Shown here: piece by piece, positions 19,152 through 27,910 of the stretch | Layout: every line of letters starts with the position of its first letter | Numbering within the stretch: position 1 is the stretch's first letter | DNA from: Bythopirellula sp. | GTDB taxonomy: Bacteria > Planctomycetota > Planctomycetia > Pirellulales > Lacipirellulaceae | Length of the DNA stretch: 64,000 nt | Assembly: GCA_028285205.1 (NCBI GenBank) | Contig: JANQQA010000286.1 | Span: forward strand, 1 to 64,000 | Reading direction: 5' to 3' | Program-made: the position numbers and the translations under genes | The notes under the pieces: generated by a model | Databases searched by the model: none | What the model saw: the letters and a program-made list of their open reading frames with translations, nothing else | Told to the model about the DNA's origin: nothing

Positions 19152-19658
19152 ATGCTAAGTCAAGTGATGCAAGAAGCGATCAACGAACAAATCAACAACG
19201 AGTTGTTTGCTTCGTACAGCTATCTCTCAATGTCGGCGTGGTGCGAGCACCAACAGTTCACCGGTTGCGCCCTGTGGATGCGAATGCAGAGCGACGAAGA
19301 GCGGGATCACGCTCTCAGGCTCCATGACTTTCTCCTAGCTCGCAACGCTCGAGTCGTGATGAAGCCGATTGCTCAACCGACCGTCGATTTTGAGTCGGTC
19401 GCGTCCGTGTTCGAGATGGCATTGGCCCAAGAACAAGAGGTGACCGCCCAGATCGACAAGCTCTATGAGTTAGCCTTCAAGGAGAAGGCATTCGCCGCGC
19501 TGGTCGAACTGGAATGGTTCATTACCGAGCAGGTCGAAGAAGAAAAAACTGCTCGAGAAATCGTCCACAAGTTCAAGCTCGTGAAGGACGATCCTGCTTC
19601 GCTGCTCGATCTCGACCGGGAGTTGGGCGAGCGCAAATCAGACGAAGGCGATGCGTGA
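19152..19658 (+). CDS. ftnA: Bacterial non-haem ferritin
   Basis: A 168-residue ferritin that oxidises Fe(II) and stores Fe(III) in a 24-subunit shell in the cytoplasm. Expected ferroxidase residues are visible: Glu17 region in 'NNELFASYSYLSMSAW', Glu and His in 'SDEERDHALRLHDF' (near 50-53), Glu in 'AQEQEVT' near 94, and the Gln/Glu cluster in 'EWFITEQVEEEK' near 126-132. The length matches the family. GAGGAGAG lies just upstream of the ATG, a strong ribosome site. The gene is monocistronic, behind the tRNA-Leu terminator. Confidence 0.95.
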   Translation: MLSQVMQEAINEQINNELFASYSYLSMSAWCEHQQFTGCALWMRMQSDEERDHALRLHDFLLARNARVVMKPIAQPTVDFESVASVFEMALAQEQEVTAQIDKLYELAFKEKAFAALVELEWFITEQVEEEKTAREIVHKFKLVKDDPASLLDLDRELGERKSDEGDA

Positions 19659-19712
19659 GATTCCCCGCTGCTACCAAGCTCAGAGCAGCGACCACTTCGC
19701 TTGCGGCAATGG

Positions 19713-19940
19713 TCAGCTTAGTGCGGCGGTGAACGGTACGTTCAGAGAATCGCCGATCATCGCGACTGGACCTTTAATGTTGCCGAACCCGCCGTATTCA
19801 TTGATCTCGAGATACAAGAACAGACAGGCCATCAGCAGCGATACCAAGGCCACGATCAGCATCACCGTGTAGACGTCCAGCACGCCTTTTTTGTTGATTA
19901 CGCTGGGTACGCTAGCCGACTCTAAGCTTGGTTGCGACAT
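19713..19940 (-). CDS. Small single-pass membrane protein
   Basis: A 75-residue protein with a polar N-terminus, one strongly hydrophobic segment at about 25-47 ('VYTVMLIVALVSLLMACLFLYLEI') and a short tail. The start at 19940 is chosen because AGGAGAGAG precedes it; longer versions would run into the upstream gene. Its first 29 bases overlap the end of the coiled-coil gene at 19912-20751, which argues for one transcript and coupled translation. The function is unknown. Similar tiny membrane proteins next to such coiled-coil genes are planctomycete-typical (inference). Confidence 0.75.
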   Translation of the reverse strand: MSQPSLESASVPSVINKKGVLDVYTVMLIVALVSLLMACLFLYLEINEYGGFGNIKGPVAMIGDSLNVPFTAALS

Positions 19941-20751
19941 TGTCTCTCTCCTGAATCGGTCCCTGCTGAAATTTTCGAATGACGCGTGCAACGGCTCGGT
20001 CGGGTTCGGTCGTGATCACCTCAGCGCGGCCCAGATAACGATCGCCGCGGTAGATTTCGATCGTGTGTCCCTTTCTGAGTCCATCGTCGGCCCCAATGGT
20101 GATCTCGATCATTTGTCCACTCGCGTTGCGTCGCGAACGGCTCACGATGCCGCGAACTTGCGGCACGATCTCGCCAGGCGTGGCCGAAGGATCAATGCCC
20201 TTTTCGCGGAGCAAGCTGGTCTTGGTGGCAAGCTCGACAGTGAGCTGCTGGTTGCGCTCGACCAGTGAGTTCAGCTTACCCTCCGATTGATGGAGCTTGT
20301 CGGTTGCTTCGACCGTGGCTTTGAACGCTTCGTCACGCTTTTGTTGATTCTCACTAAGTGCCACACGTAGATCGGCGACCTCTTTGGTTAGCACTTCGTT
20401 ATTCGCTTGCGTCGACGCGACAGCTGCCACATTCTGTCGCTGTTGCTGGAGTAAGGTATCCAGTTGCTCCTGAATGGTGCGGTTCTGGCCGATCAATTGC
20501 ACGCGTTCGGATTCGAGCTTGCGGACGTCCTGCTGGGCGGCTTCGACTTCTGCCTGCAATTGGCTTTCCAGCGCATCCTTCTTACTCGTAAGTCGCTGAT
20601 TCTCGTTGGTCTGCTCAGCCAACTGCTGTTTGAGATTATCGGCTTCAGTCTTCCAGTTCTTGTGCGTGGCGTAGACCATCAGCGAGACGATCAAGAGCAT
20701 GATTGCCGCGATAGCAATGAGGCCAGTCAGTATTTTGCCAAGAAGATTCAT
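19912..20751 (-). CDS. Membrane-anchored coiled-coil protein
   Basis: A 279-residue protein: transmembrane helix at residues 4-28, then an almost unbroken coiled coil to about 170 (heptads rich in Leu, Gln, Glu, Lys), then a small beta-rich C-terminal domain from about 190. The last part contains 'ITIGADDGLRKGHTIEIYRGDRYLGRAEV', a pattern seen in MreC-like and other envelope beta-barrel modules. It probably spans the periplasmic space as a spacer or scaffold. It overlaps the small membrane protein downstream. No enzyme motif is seen. Confidence 0.82.
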   Translation of the reverse strand: MNLLGKILTGLIAIAAIMLLIVSLMVYATHKNWKTEADNLKQQLAEQTNENQRLTSKKDALESQLQAEVEAAQQDVRKLESERVQLIGQNRTIQEQLDTLLQQQRQNVAAVASTQANNEVLTKEVADLRVALSENQQKRDEAFKATVEATDKLHQSEGKLNSLVERNQQLTVELATKTSLLREKGIDPSATPGEIVPQVRGIVSRSRRNASGQMIEITIGADDGLRKGHTIEIYRGDRYLGRAEVITTEPDRAVARVIRKFQQGPIQERDNVATKLRVG

Positions 20752-21123
20752 CGTGTCACTTCCTCAAGGGATCGCAGTAACAGAGTCTTGCCGACAGGTT
20801 CGACGGCGCTCGGTCCTTGCGATAATGGGGTTCCGTTGAGAGCTTCCGATGCTCAGATGCAATCTCCCCTTGTTCGCTGGACGGAGGAAACGAGAAAAGC
20901 CGCATACATGTGAGCAATCGACCCACAAGCCTCTGAAAGACCGCCCAACTCTCAACCAGGACAGGAGATATTTCCTAGTCCGTAGTATAATCAGCCTGCG
21001 AAAACTGTGTCAAACTATCCGGCCAGGCAGATTGGGTGGTGCGGGCGTCAGATGGGCCAGATCTGACAAATCTGACGGTTGACCGGACAAATTGCTAGCT
21101 CGGACGGCCACGGCGAGACCGGT
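20752..21123. other. Gene-free stretch within the minus-strand cluster
   Basis: This 372-base gap lies between the FmdB-like gene and the coiled-coil gene, both on the minus strand. It probably holds the promoter of the latter. A direct repeat 'AGATCTGACAAATCTGACGG' near 21058-21078 is the only pattern noticed. Confidence 0.4.
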
Positions 21124-21330
21124 TCAATTCGGAAAACAGCCGCATGCGCTGCCGCAAGGGCCAGTCGGGGGCTCGCCGGAGCTCGACTTCGCGGCATGGG
21201 CCGCAGGGACGCTGAGCAGCTTCTGCAGCGACGAGCTGCCGCAAGATTCGCACACCGGTGATTCTTCACCACGCAACAACAGCTCTTGCTCGCGGTCACA
21301 CTCTCGACAAACGAATTCGTACAGTGGCAT
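21124..21330 (-). CDS. FmdB-like zinc ribbon protein
   Basis: A 68-residue protein of the FmdB / CxxC_CxxC_SSSS family. It opens with the hallmark 'MPLYEFVC' and carries two CxxC pairs (Cys8/Cys11 and Cys27/Cys30) that should bind one zinc, followed by the Ser stretch (CGSSSLQKLL). The C-terminus holds a further Cys cluster (GPCGSACGC). FmdB was named as a putative regulator; the general role of these ribbons is unsettled. No strong Shine-Dalgarno site precedes the ATG. Confidence 0.9.
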   Translation of the reverse strand: MPLYEFVCRECDREQELLLRGEESPVCESCGSSSLQKLLSVPAAHAAKSSSGEPPTGPCGSACGCFPN

Positions 21331-21374
21331 GACAGGAATACAGGTTTAAGGCGAAAGATGCGGATTGCGGTCGC

Positions 21375-22100
21375 TTACCAATTGGGGCGCCTCAGGATCT
21401 CGTTGGCGATGATCAGCTGACGCATTCCTTCGGGTTTGCGTAGCATCTCCGCGACTTCGGTCGCGATATCGTTGGATTCATCGACGGATTCGGCGGTGCG
21501 GTCGACCTCCGTTTCACGGCGTTGAAGTTGGCCCAAGCTGTGGTCAAACTTCTCATGCAGTCGCGACTCGACTTCATCGTCAGCGCTGGCCACCTCGGCC
21601 CCGAGCGTGCGTGTGTGCTCAGCGATGTCGTCCGTGCTGATATGGCGCTGGACGTGTTCGGCTACTCCCTCCGTACGAATCGAGCCGGGCCGACCCTGCT
21701 GCGGAGTTCGAGCCTGCTGAGGGCGTCGAGCTTGCTGGGCTGGTTGTTTGCGTCGAGGTTGCTCCGACTCGGTTGGTCTTCGAGTCGGCGGTGCGATTGT
21801 TTTTGGCGCCTGCTGTTGAGGCGCTGCTTTGGGCTCAGCGGGTTTGCCCTGAGCTCTGCGAAGGAACTCTTCCACTTCGCTACGCAGAGCATCTTCTTGG
21901 TTGCGCGGGCCCTGTCTGGGTCCAGGTATTCCTTGGTCCGCAGGAGCCACCGGTCGCGGCTGTCGCGGCCGCTGGGGTCGCTGCTTGCGTTTCACCTGCT
22001 CGCGGCTGCCAAGAATTTGTCCGACGATCCAAATCACAAAGACGATGATCCCGAAGATCATCTGGATCAGGTCAGCGGCGAGAATTGGTTGAAGGTGCAT
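21375..22100 (-). CDS. Membrane-anchored low-complexity protein next to FloA
   Basis: A 241-residue protein with a transmembrane helix at about 6-28 ('DLIQMIFGIIVFVIWIVGQIL'), then a long stretch rich in Arg, Gln and Pro (about 30-145) that should be disordered and basic, and an acidic, probably helical C-terminal part ending in 'MRQLIIANEILRRPNW'. ATG at 22100 is preferred; an upstream TTG adds ten residues. The stop lies 44 bases before the FmdB gene, and its start 57 bases after floA, so it belongs to the same unit. It may act as a tether for the flotillin assembly (inference). No family was recognised. Confidence 0.75.
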   Translation of the reverse strand: MHLQPILAADLIQMIFGIIVFVIWIVGQILGSREQVKRKQRPQRPRQPRPVAPADQGIPGPRQGPRNQEDALRSEVEEFLRRAQGKPAEPKAAPQQQAPKTIAPPTRRPTESEQPRRKQPAQQARRPQQARTPQQGRPGSIRTEGVAEHVQRHISTDDIAEHTRTLGAEVASADDEVESRLHEKFDHSLGQLQRRETEVDRTAESVDESNDIATEVAEMLRKPEGMRQLIIANEILRRPNW

Positions 22101-22157
22101 GTTCTGAACGCAATGCCAAGGTGTGGGCAAACGGACCCGCGTCGCTCCTACGAATGT

Positions 22158-23213
22158 CTAGCTGCGACGCCCGCCGGCGTTGGCGATGGAACCACGCATG
22201 TCGGTATCCGCCTGTACGTTTTGCAATTTGTAGTAGTCCAAAATACCTAGTTTCCCAGATCGGAACGCTTCGGCCATTGCCCTGGGAACTTCGGCTTCGG
22301 CTTCGACCAAGTGGCCGCGGTTCTCTTCGATCTTGGCGAACTCTTCCTGCTCCGCCGAAACCGCCATGGCTCGCCGGCCCTCGGCCTGAGCGCGCGCAAC
22401 GCGTGTGTCTGCCTCCGCCTGATCGGCCTGCAATCGAGCACCGATATTATCGCCCACGTCGATGTCCGCAATGTCGATGGAAACGATCTCAAACGCGGTT
22501 TGCGAGTCGAGTTTCTTGGCCAGCACCGCCTTGGAGATCAAATCGGGATTCTCCAGCACATCGGCGTGCGTGTCCGCAGAACCGATAGCACTAACGATTC
22601 CTTCACCGACGCGTGCGACAATCGTTTCCTCAGTGGCACCACCGATAAGCTGCTCGAGATTCGCTCGCACCGTCACGCGGGCCCGCACCTTGAGCTGAAT
22701 ACCGTTCTTGGCCACCGCGTCGAGCGAGGGCCGCTTGGAATCACTCGCCGGGCAGTCGATCACACGTGGGTAGACACTTGTTTGCACGGCTTCCAAGATG
22801 TTTCTTCCGGCCAGGTCAATCGCCGTGGCCTGTTTGAAATCGAGGTTGAGGATCTTGGCCTTCCGCGCCGCGATCATTGCGCGAATCACCAGGGGTACAT
22901 TACCACCCGCCAGATAGTGGGCTTCCAGTGCTTTTGTGGTGCAGCCGTCTTCCTCGTCGATGCCGGACTTCACGGCCATGATTTTGCTGCGCAAGATGAC
23001 GGTCGGGTTGACCTTGCGAAACGACATACGGATCAGGTCGAAGAGCCCGATACCGGCACCAGTCATGATCGACTGCACAAGCAGCCGCGCGTAACGGAAC
23101 AGCACTGCGGCGGCGACCAGCAAGAAAATCAGTGCGGCAAAAGCGATAACAGCCCACACGGTGGGGCTGATCGCGAGCAGCGGATGACTGAGGTGAGCAA
23201 GCCAACCTGTCAT
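22158..23213 (-). CDS. floA: Flotillin-like protein FloA
   Basis: A 351-residue SPFH-related protein of the FloA (UPF0365) family, which organises functional membrane microdomains. A hydrophobic hairpin lies at about 19-45, then '[31 protein letters not shown]', which is diagnostic. A band-7-like core runs to about 245 and a long Ala/Glu-rich helix ([17 protein letters not shown]) promotes assembly. ATG at 23213 is used, with AGGA upstream. Directly upstream are two NfeD-family genes, the classical partners of flotillin-type proteins, so the three probably form one membrane complex. Confidence 0.95.
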   Translation of the reverse strand: MTGWLAHLSHPLLAISPTVWAVIAFAALIFLLVAAAVLFRYARLLVQSIMTGAGIGLFDLIRMSFRKVNPTVILRSKIMAVKSGIDEEDGCTTKALEAHYLAGGNVPLVIRAMIAARKAKILNLDFKQATAIDLAGRNILEAVQTSVYPRVIDCPASDSKRPSLDAVAKNGIQLKVRARVTVRANLEQLIGGATEETIVARVGEGIVSAIGSADTHADVLENPDLISKAVLAKKLDSQTAFEIVSIDIADIDVGDNIGARLQADQAEADTRVARAQAEGRRAMAVSAEQEEFAKIEENRGHLVEAEAEVPRAMAEAFRSGKLGILDYYKLQNVQADTDMRGSIANAGGRRS

Positions 23214-23318
23214 GATGAGGATTCCTAATTCCAAATAATCAGTTCTATGGGAGCACGGGTCTCTAGCTGCGTTGTACTTTTATTGGTTACCGGTTGCAAG
23301 CGAGTGCCATACGCTCGG

Positions 23319-23900
23319 TTATGCGAGTGGCTCGTCCATCGAATCGATCCCAAGTTCTTCGATCGGTGTGGAAAACACATCGCGCGGGTCTTTGACGAAC
23401 TGTTGAGCCTCCTGATCGTCGGCTGGGCGTACGACGACTCGGTTGGCCCGTACTTCGACCACGACCACGACTTGGCCAATGTCGATAACGGTCCCTTGGC
23501 TGATCGCATCGATGTACTTGCCCTCAATCTGTACGGAACCGGAAGGCAACATCTTCGACTTTGCGATTCCCAGTTTGCCAACGAGGCCACGGCGCGGGTC
23601 TTCCGGAATCAGGTCGTCGGTCGACTGCAGTTCGCCGAGAAACGCTTTGCCCATCGGGGTGAGCGGCCAGTATTTTATCGCCAGCCCCAGCGTCACAGGC
23701 ACGGCCACTAGCGTCAGTGCCACAAAACCGATGCCAGCGGTCACGTCTCGGCGGAAGGCCATGACGATGCTAGCAATCAGCGCGATCGCCGCACAGAAAC
23801 TCAAGATTCCACCCGAGGGAATAAAGACTTCCAGCACCACCAGACCGCATCCCGCGATCAACAGAATCATCGCCCACGTTAGCGGATCTAAGGTCGACAT
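23319..23900 (-). CDS. Short NfeD-family membrane protein
   Basis: A 193-residue protein with three or four hydrophobic segments in residues 5-90 and a C-terminal soluble OB-fold-like NfeD domain ('RRGLVGKLGIAKSKMLPSG', 'GTVIDIGQVVVVVEVRANRVVV'). It lacks the ClpP-like protease part, so it corresponds to the short NfeD form that works with flotillin-type proteins. The start at 23900 follows GGAG with a seven-base spacer. It sits between the long NfeD protein and floA on the same strand. Confidence 0.9.
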   Translation of the reverse strand: MSTLDPLTWAMILLIAGCGLVVLEVFIPSGGILSFCAAIALIASIVMAFRRDVTAGIGFVALTLVAVPVTLGLAIKYWPLTPMGKAFLGELQSTDDLIPEDPRRGLVGKLGIAKSKMLPSGSVQIEGKYIDAISQGTVIDIGQVVVVVEVRANRVVVRPADDQEAQQFVKDPRDVFSTPIEELGIDSMDEPLA

Positions 23901-24006
23901 CTTTGCGCTCCGTCGATTGGCACCTGACAATACATATACCGCATTTTATCACCTATTGGCCCATTCACGCAAAAGAAACAGCAATCTGCTCGCCCGTGAA
24001 AAGCCC

Positions 24007-26244
24007 TTACGCGGGCTCTGTCGCGCGGACGACGACGCGGCTGGCGTGAGCGTCCACCACTTCTAGCGGGGTGCCGCGGTCCAGTGGCTCGGCTTCGGCG
24101 ATCACGTCAATAAGTTGATGCTCGATTTCTGCCTTGCCTGAGGGACGCAGATGCGTCGCAGCAACGCCCCGTTTGCCCAACAGATGGGAGTAGTCCACCA
24201 TCATCTCGCGATCTTCGAGTTCGGCGCGCTCTTCGGGCTTCAACCGTGCTAGTACCAAGTGACGGAACAGCGGTGCTTCGGGCAGGTATCTGCGCGAAAC
24301 CAGCGCGCATATCATCACCCCAAAGATTGCCAACGCGAGTGTGCCGACCGATGTCGTGAGTTCCTCCAGGTCTTTTTCGCTATGCGGTCTCACAAACGTG
24401 AGACTGGCCAGCACGATGGAAGCAATGACCATTGCCCCGCCGCCGAGACCAAAGATTCCGAAACCCGGCAAGACGAACACTTCCATCATGATGAAGATCA
24501 TTCCCGTGAAGAACAGAATGACCTCCAACCAGCCTGCAGTGCCGTTGAGGTACTGACTCCAAAAGAACAGCAGCAGTGATACACTGCCCACAAATGCACC
24601 AACGCCAATGCCGGGCGCACGCAACTCGATATACAGACCGTAGAAGCCCACCAGCAGTAGAATCCACGCCAAGCTTGGTGACGCGAGTGCTTCGACAAAT
24701 TCCAAGGCCCAATTAGGTTGTGCGACCGGTGGGTCTTCCTGGAGGCGAAACAGCTGTTTCAGTTCGTCAAAGCTCTCGACGGTTTGCCGTGCCAAACCGA
24801 TTTGTGCCGCCTGCCCACCGCCAATGACTACTGGTTCATTGGCTTCCACCAATGGTGCACCCTTTTGCCAGCCTGCGGGATTGCGTTGCTCGGCAGCTTC
24901 TTCCTCGCTCATCCAACGGGTTTCGCCTGTGGTTTTGTCGCGATATTGAAACAACTCGGTCCCCGGATCGATCATCGCGGACAGCAACGACCAACTTTGC
25001 TCCGACAGCGGCCCCAGCGATTCACGTATCGAGGTTTTTGCCGCCTCGCGCTGGGCGACTTCATCCTGTTCCGCCTGATCCTGAAGCTGACGTTCGAGCT
25101 CGTTGGCAGGCTCAGCGGCGACGATCTCAACGGCTCCCAGACGAGCTTCCGGATGCATGATCAATTGGTCACAAGAGAGCGCCGCCAGTGCCGCGCCGCC
25201 ACGAGCTTCCGCGGGCACGTAAGCGACAGTGCGCACGGAGTTCGCATCGAGCTTTGCTAGCGTGGTGGCGAGTTGCACGCTCGCTGCCAGATCTCCACCG
25301 CTGCTGTCGATCCGGAGGCCGACCCAATTCAGTCGCTGCTCCATGGCCGTTCGCAGCATGGTTTCGATTCGATTCACCATGCGCGGTGTGATCGGCCCCT
25401 TGATGTCGATGATGATGGGCTGCCATTCGCCGGCCAACGTATCCTCTTCCAGAATCGCTGCGGCTGGCACTTTGAGCGCTCGCGCGAGGCCCTGGCGATC
25501 GGACGCGAGGAATTTGACGAATCCAAACTCACGCCCATCCCGACCCTCAAACGAGGCCAACGTGCCCGCAGGCACGATCGTTTTTTCTGACAGGATTTCG
25601 CGTTGCTCCTGCGTGCGATCGAAATCACGTTGGAGTACGAACTCTACGCCCTGCTCGGTGTCGATTTGGAGCACTTCGGCACTCGCGTCAATCATTCCCA
25701 GGGCGAGCGCCACCGGCATCGTTCTTCGCGACTCGGCGATTTCTTGGTAGGCCCCCAAGACCGTTTGACCCAAGGAGCCATCCGCTTCGTCGACGCCCGC
25801 CTCGCCGAGCGTAGCTTCGGGAGCCATAACGATCTCTTCGCAGGAAATCGCCAAGAGCGTACTATGGCCACGGATCGAGCGAGGCACGAACGCCACGGTT
25901 TTGACACTTGCCATCTCGCGGCTGCTTAAGAACCTAGCTAATGACAGCACGCGTTCGAACTGACTGCCCTTCCCGCCATCGCTATGAGGATCCAGTTGCA
26001 ACACCAGCAGCGGACGCCGTTGGTCTTGATTGCTGGTGGCCGAATCGACCAGCCGATCGCGGACGCGGCTGATCGTCGATTGCAGTACCTGATCGGCGTT
26101 GCCAGTTAGCGGTAGGTGGACTCGGACCAACGCCACCTGTACGTCGGCTGGCTCAGCCGGCACGGGCTGATCAACGGCAGCGACCAAAGGACTGGCTGCG
26201 ATCAGCGCGAGCAGTAGGACGACACTTGATGCCATGCGCGGCAT
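24007..26244 (-). CDS. Long NfeD-family protein with two ClpP-like domains, probably protease-dead
   Basis: A 745-residue membrane protein: signal peptide (1-24), two ClpP/SppA-fold domains (about 35-225 and 265-470), four to five transmembrane segments (about 520-650) and a C-terminal OB-like NfeD domain. The long NfeD family couples a serine-lysine protease to membrane quality control. Here the places that should carry the catalytic Ser read 'RGHST' (near 125-129) and 'RGGAA' (348-352); aligned by the following 'SC(D/E)' strand, Gly stands at the nucleophile position in both. The duplicated domain and the missing Ser suggest a scaffold or binding role. ATG at 26244 follows AGGGAAG and is preferred over an upstream GTG. 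It leads the NfeD-NfeD-FloA unit. Confidence 0.88.
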   Translation of the reverse strand: MPRMASSVVLLLALIAASPLVAAVDQPVPAEPADVQVALVRVHLPLTGNADQVLQSTISRVRDRLVDSATSNQDQRRPLLVLQLDPHSDGGKGSQFERVLSLARFLSSREMASVKTVAFVPRSIRGHSTLLAISCEEIVMAPEATLGEAGVDEADGSLGQTVLGAYQEIAESRRTMPVALALGMIDASAEVLQIDTEQGVEFVLQRDFDRTQEQREILSEKTIVPAGTLASFEGRDGREFGFVKFLASDRQGLARALKVPAAAILEEDTLAGEWQPIIIDIKGPITPRMVNRIETMLRTAMEQRLNWVGLRIDSSGGDLAASVQLATTLAKLDANSVRTVAYVPAEARGGAALAALSCDQLIMHPEARLGAVEIVAAEPANELERQLQDQAEQDEVAQREAAKTSIRESLGPLSEQSWSLLSAMIDPGTELFQYRDKTTGETRWMSEEEAAEQRNPAGWQKGAPLVEANEPVVIGGGQAAQIGLARQTVESFDELKQLFRLQEDPPVAQPNWALEFVEALASPSLAWILLLVGFYGLYIELRAPGIGVGAFVGSVSLLLFFWSQYLNGTAGWLEVILFFTGMIFIMMEVFVLPGFGIFGLGGGAMVIASIVLASLTFVRPHSEKDLEELTTSVGTLALAIFGVMICALVSRRYLPEAPLFRHLVLARLKPEERAELEDREMMVDYSHLLGKRGVAATHLRPSGKAEIEHQLIDVIAEAEPLDRGTPLEVVDAHASRVVVRATEPA

Positions 26245-26364
26245 TACGGAGCTTCCCTGTCTGGAGAATCGGTTCACGGTACGACAATTATACGTCGCGC
26301 CACATGGCCAGAAAAGCGATGCGTTTTGGCCACCTTTGAGAGGGAATTCGCCCCGAATCGGCTG

Positions 26365-27303
26365 TTATTGCCGGGCATGTCCGTACTTTGATTTGACGGC
26401 GAACCGCATGGTTCCCTGCGCTTTGTACTGGAAGCTGCCTTGTGGGGTGTGTTCGGCAACTGATAGCGTCAACGGGCCGGAGATTTCGGCACTCACGGTG
26501 CGACATGTCTCGGTCTCGATCGCGACCTCGCCAAACGCGTGAATGCGAATGGGATTCGCGACCTCGCCAACGGCGATGATCGAGGCATTGAATACCGCAC
26601 ACTGTTGCCCTTCGATTTGCTGCACAGATTTCAGTTGCAGCTCAAACTGTTCAACGCGTCCAAACTCGCCGCCGAAGCCCATCAACTGCTCGGCGATATC
26701 GCGCGGCAGCGTCATGCGATCACCCACGCGCATCGTCTTGCCAACCAAGTGCTTGATCAGCGGATTCGGTAGGCCCAGATTCTGCAGTCCGGTTACGACG
26801 ATCTCATACTCTGCCTGCGAGGGAATTGAACCCTCCGCGTCGGTGACGATCAGGCGTTGCCCTTCGCGCGTGACGAAGTAGCTCTTTTGCTCGACCGCCT
26901 GCACGTTCTCCTGGCCGGGCTGGTCGTTTTCGGTGGAGGTCAGCCGCGAGAGTGGATAGCTGACGTGGGCGCGGCGGACACGACCGTCGTCGACCTCAAG
27001 CACTTCCACGAATCGCTGCTGACGGCGTTGAAGTGTGTTCTTGCCGGTGTTTGCTTGCTGACCAGACTGGGTGATCGACGTGTTGATCGTCATTTCCACC
27101 CCCAGCGCCTGCGCCGCGCGATCACCGACGCGGGCGGGTTGTTGCGAGAACGACACCGTCTCGGCGGAACCGACGACCGGCTGCACTCCTGCTACGCCCG
27201 CATTGTGGGCCGCCGGCTGGATTTCGCCACTGGCAGCCTCCATGCAGACACCAACGAGAGCGAGCACGAGCAGAGTGATCAGGGTCCAACGGGAGTAAGG
27301 CAT
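26365..27303 (-). CDS. Secreted protein of unknown function
   Basis: A 312-residue protein with a signal peptide (about 1-26, cut near ASGE). The remainder is mostly beta-strand and polar, with 'RVGDRMTLPRDIAEQLMGFGGEFG' in the middle and 'VAIETETCRTVSAEISGPLTLSV' near the end. The pattern, an intermediate-stability or lipid-binding beta sheet as in DUF6263-like proteins, is only suggestive. It lies upstream of the long NfeD gene with a 120-base gap and may be the first gene of that unit. No catalytic motif was seen. Confidence 0.72.
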   Translation of the reverse strand: MPYSRWTLITLLVLALVGVCMEAASGEIQPAAHNAGVAGVQPVVGSAETVSFSQQPARVGDRAAQALGVEMTINTSITQSGQQANTGKNTLQRRQQRFVEVLEVDDGRVRRAHVSYPLSRLTSTENDQPGQENVQAVEQKSYFVTREGQRLIVTDAEGSIPSQAEYEIVVTGLQNLGLPNPLIKHLVGKTMRVGDRMTLPRDIAEQLMGFGGEFGRVEQFELQLKSVQQIEGQQCAVFNASIIAVGEVANPIRIHAFGEVAIETETCRTVSAEISGPLTLSVAEHTPQGSFQYKAQGTMRFAVKSKYGHARQ

Positions 27304-27540
27304 ATCTGGATTCCGCAGAAGTACTGAAACGGCAGACGACCCGCAAACGCACGGACTTTCCGCGCGGTATCATCCCAGCGTGGCTGATCTGGTCAAGTTC
27401 GGTTCCCGGGAGCTAGCACGATTCCTCCCTCAAATGCCGGGAATCGCAAGCATTGCAGGCCCCCATGGCACGCGGTATACTGGGCGATTCGCCAGTACCC
27501 AATCCCCTCGCCATAGCGCAAACCCACTCTGGAGTGGACC

Positions 27541-27762
27541 ATGACGATCGATAAAAGCCTGAAGATTCGCCGCGGCGGAACCTCCAACCGCAGTGTGCTC
27601 ACCCGCGGCGAGCGACTCGCGAAACTCAAGGAGGAGGACCGCTGGCAAGAGGGTGACTCCCCCTTCGGCCTCGCCAAGGTGCGCGTGCGAAAGCTCGTGA
27701 TGAAGAAGAAAAAGAAGAAGGCCAAGGAAGAAGACGAAGAGGGTGGCGACAGCGCAGCCTAG
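27541..27762 (+). CDS. Small basic protein (Chlamydiae/Verrucomicrobia/Planctomycetes type)
   Basis: A 73-residue protein starting 'MTIDKSLKIRRGGTSNRSVLTRGERL', which matches my memory of the small basic protein family shared by Planctomycetes, Verrucomicrobia and Chlamydiae (TIGR04137). A Lys-rich stretch (about 55-62) and an acidic tail follow. It is thought to be ribosome-linked, though the role is not established. A near-perfect intrinsic terminator lies 44 bases after the stop, so it is its own transcription unit. Confidence 0.85.
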   Translation: MTIDKSLKIRRGGTSNRSVLTRGERLAKLKEEDRWQEGDSPFGLAKVRVRKLVMKKKKKKAKEEDEEGGDSAA

Positions 27763-27805
27763 GCCGTTGGACACTGGGACGGCGTACCTCAAACGAATTC
27801 AGCTT

Positions 27806-27840
27806 CGCCGCTGGGCAAGTAACCCAGCGGCGTTTTTGTT
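27806..27840 (+). terminator. Intrinsic terminator after the small basic protein
   Basis: Perfect ten-base stem CGCCGCTGGG (27806-27815) / CCCAGCGGCG (27823-27832) with a seven-base loop, followed directly by TTTTTGTT. Confidence 0.95.
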
Positions 27841-27910
27841 GGGTGGAAGCTAACGACAGATCAGTTCCGATCTGCCGAACAACGGCAGCTAACAGCCGTG
27901 ATACGCACCC

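Noticed and set aside
22311-23228. Long open frame antisense to floA
   Set aside because: It mirrors the codon use of the real gene on the other strand and lacks any family pattern.
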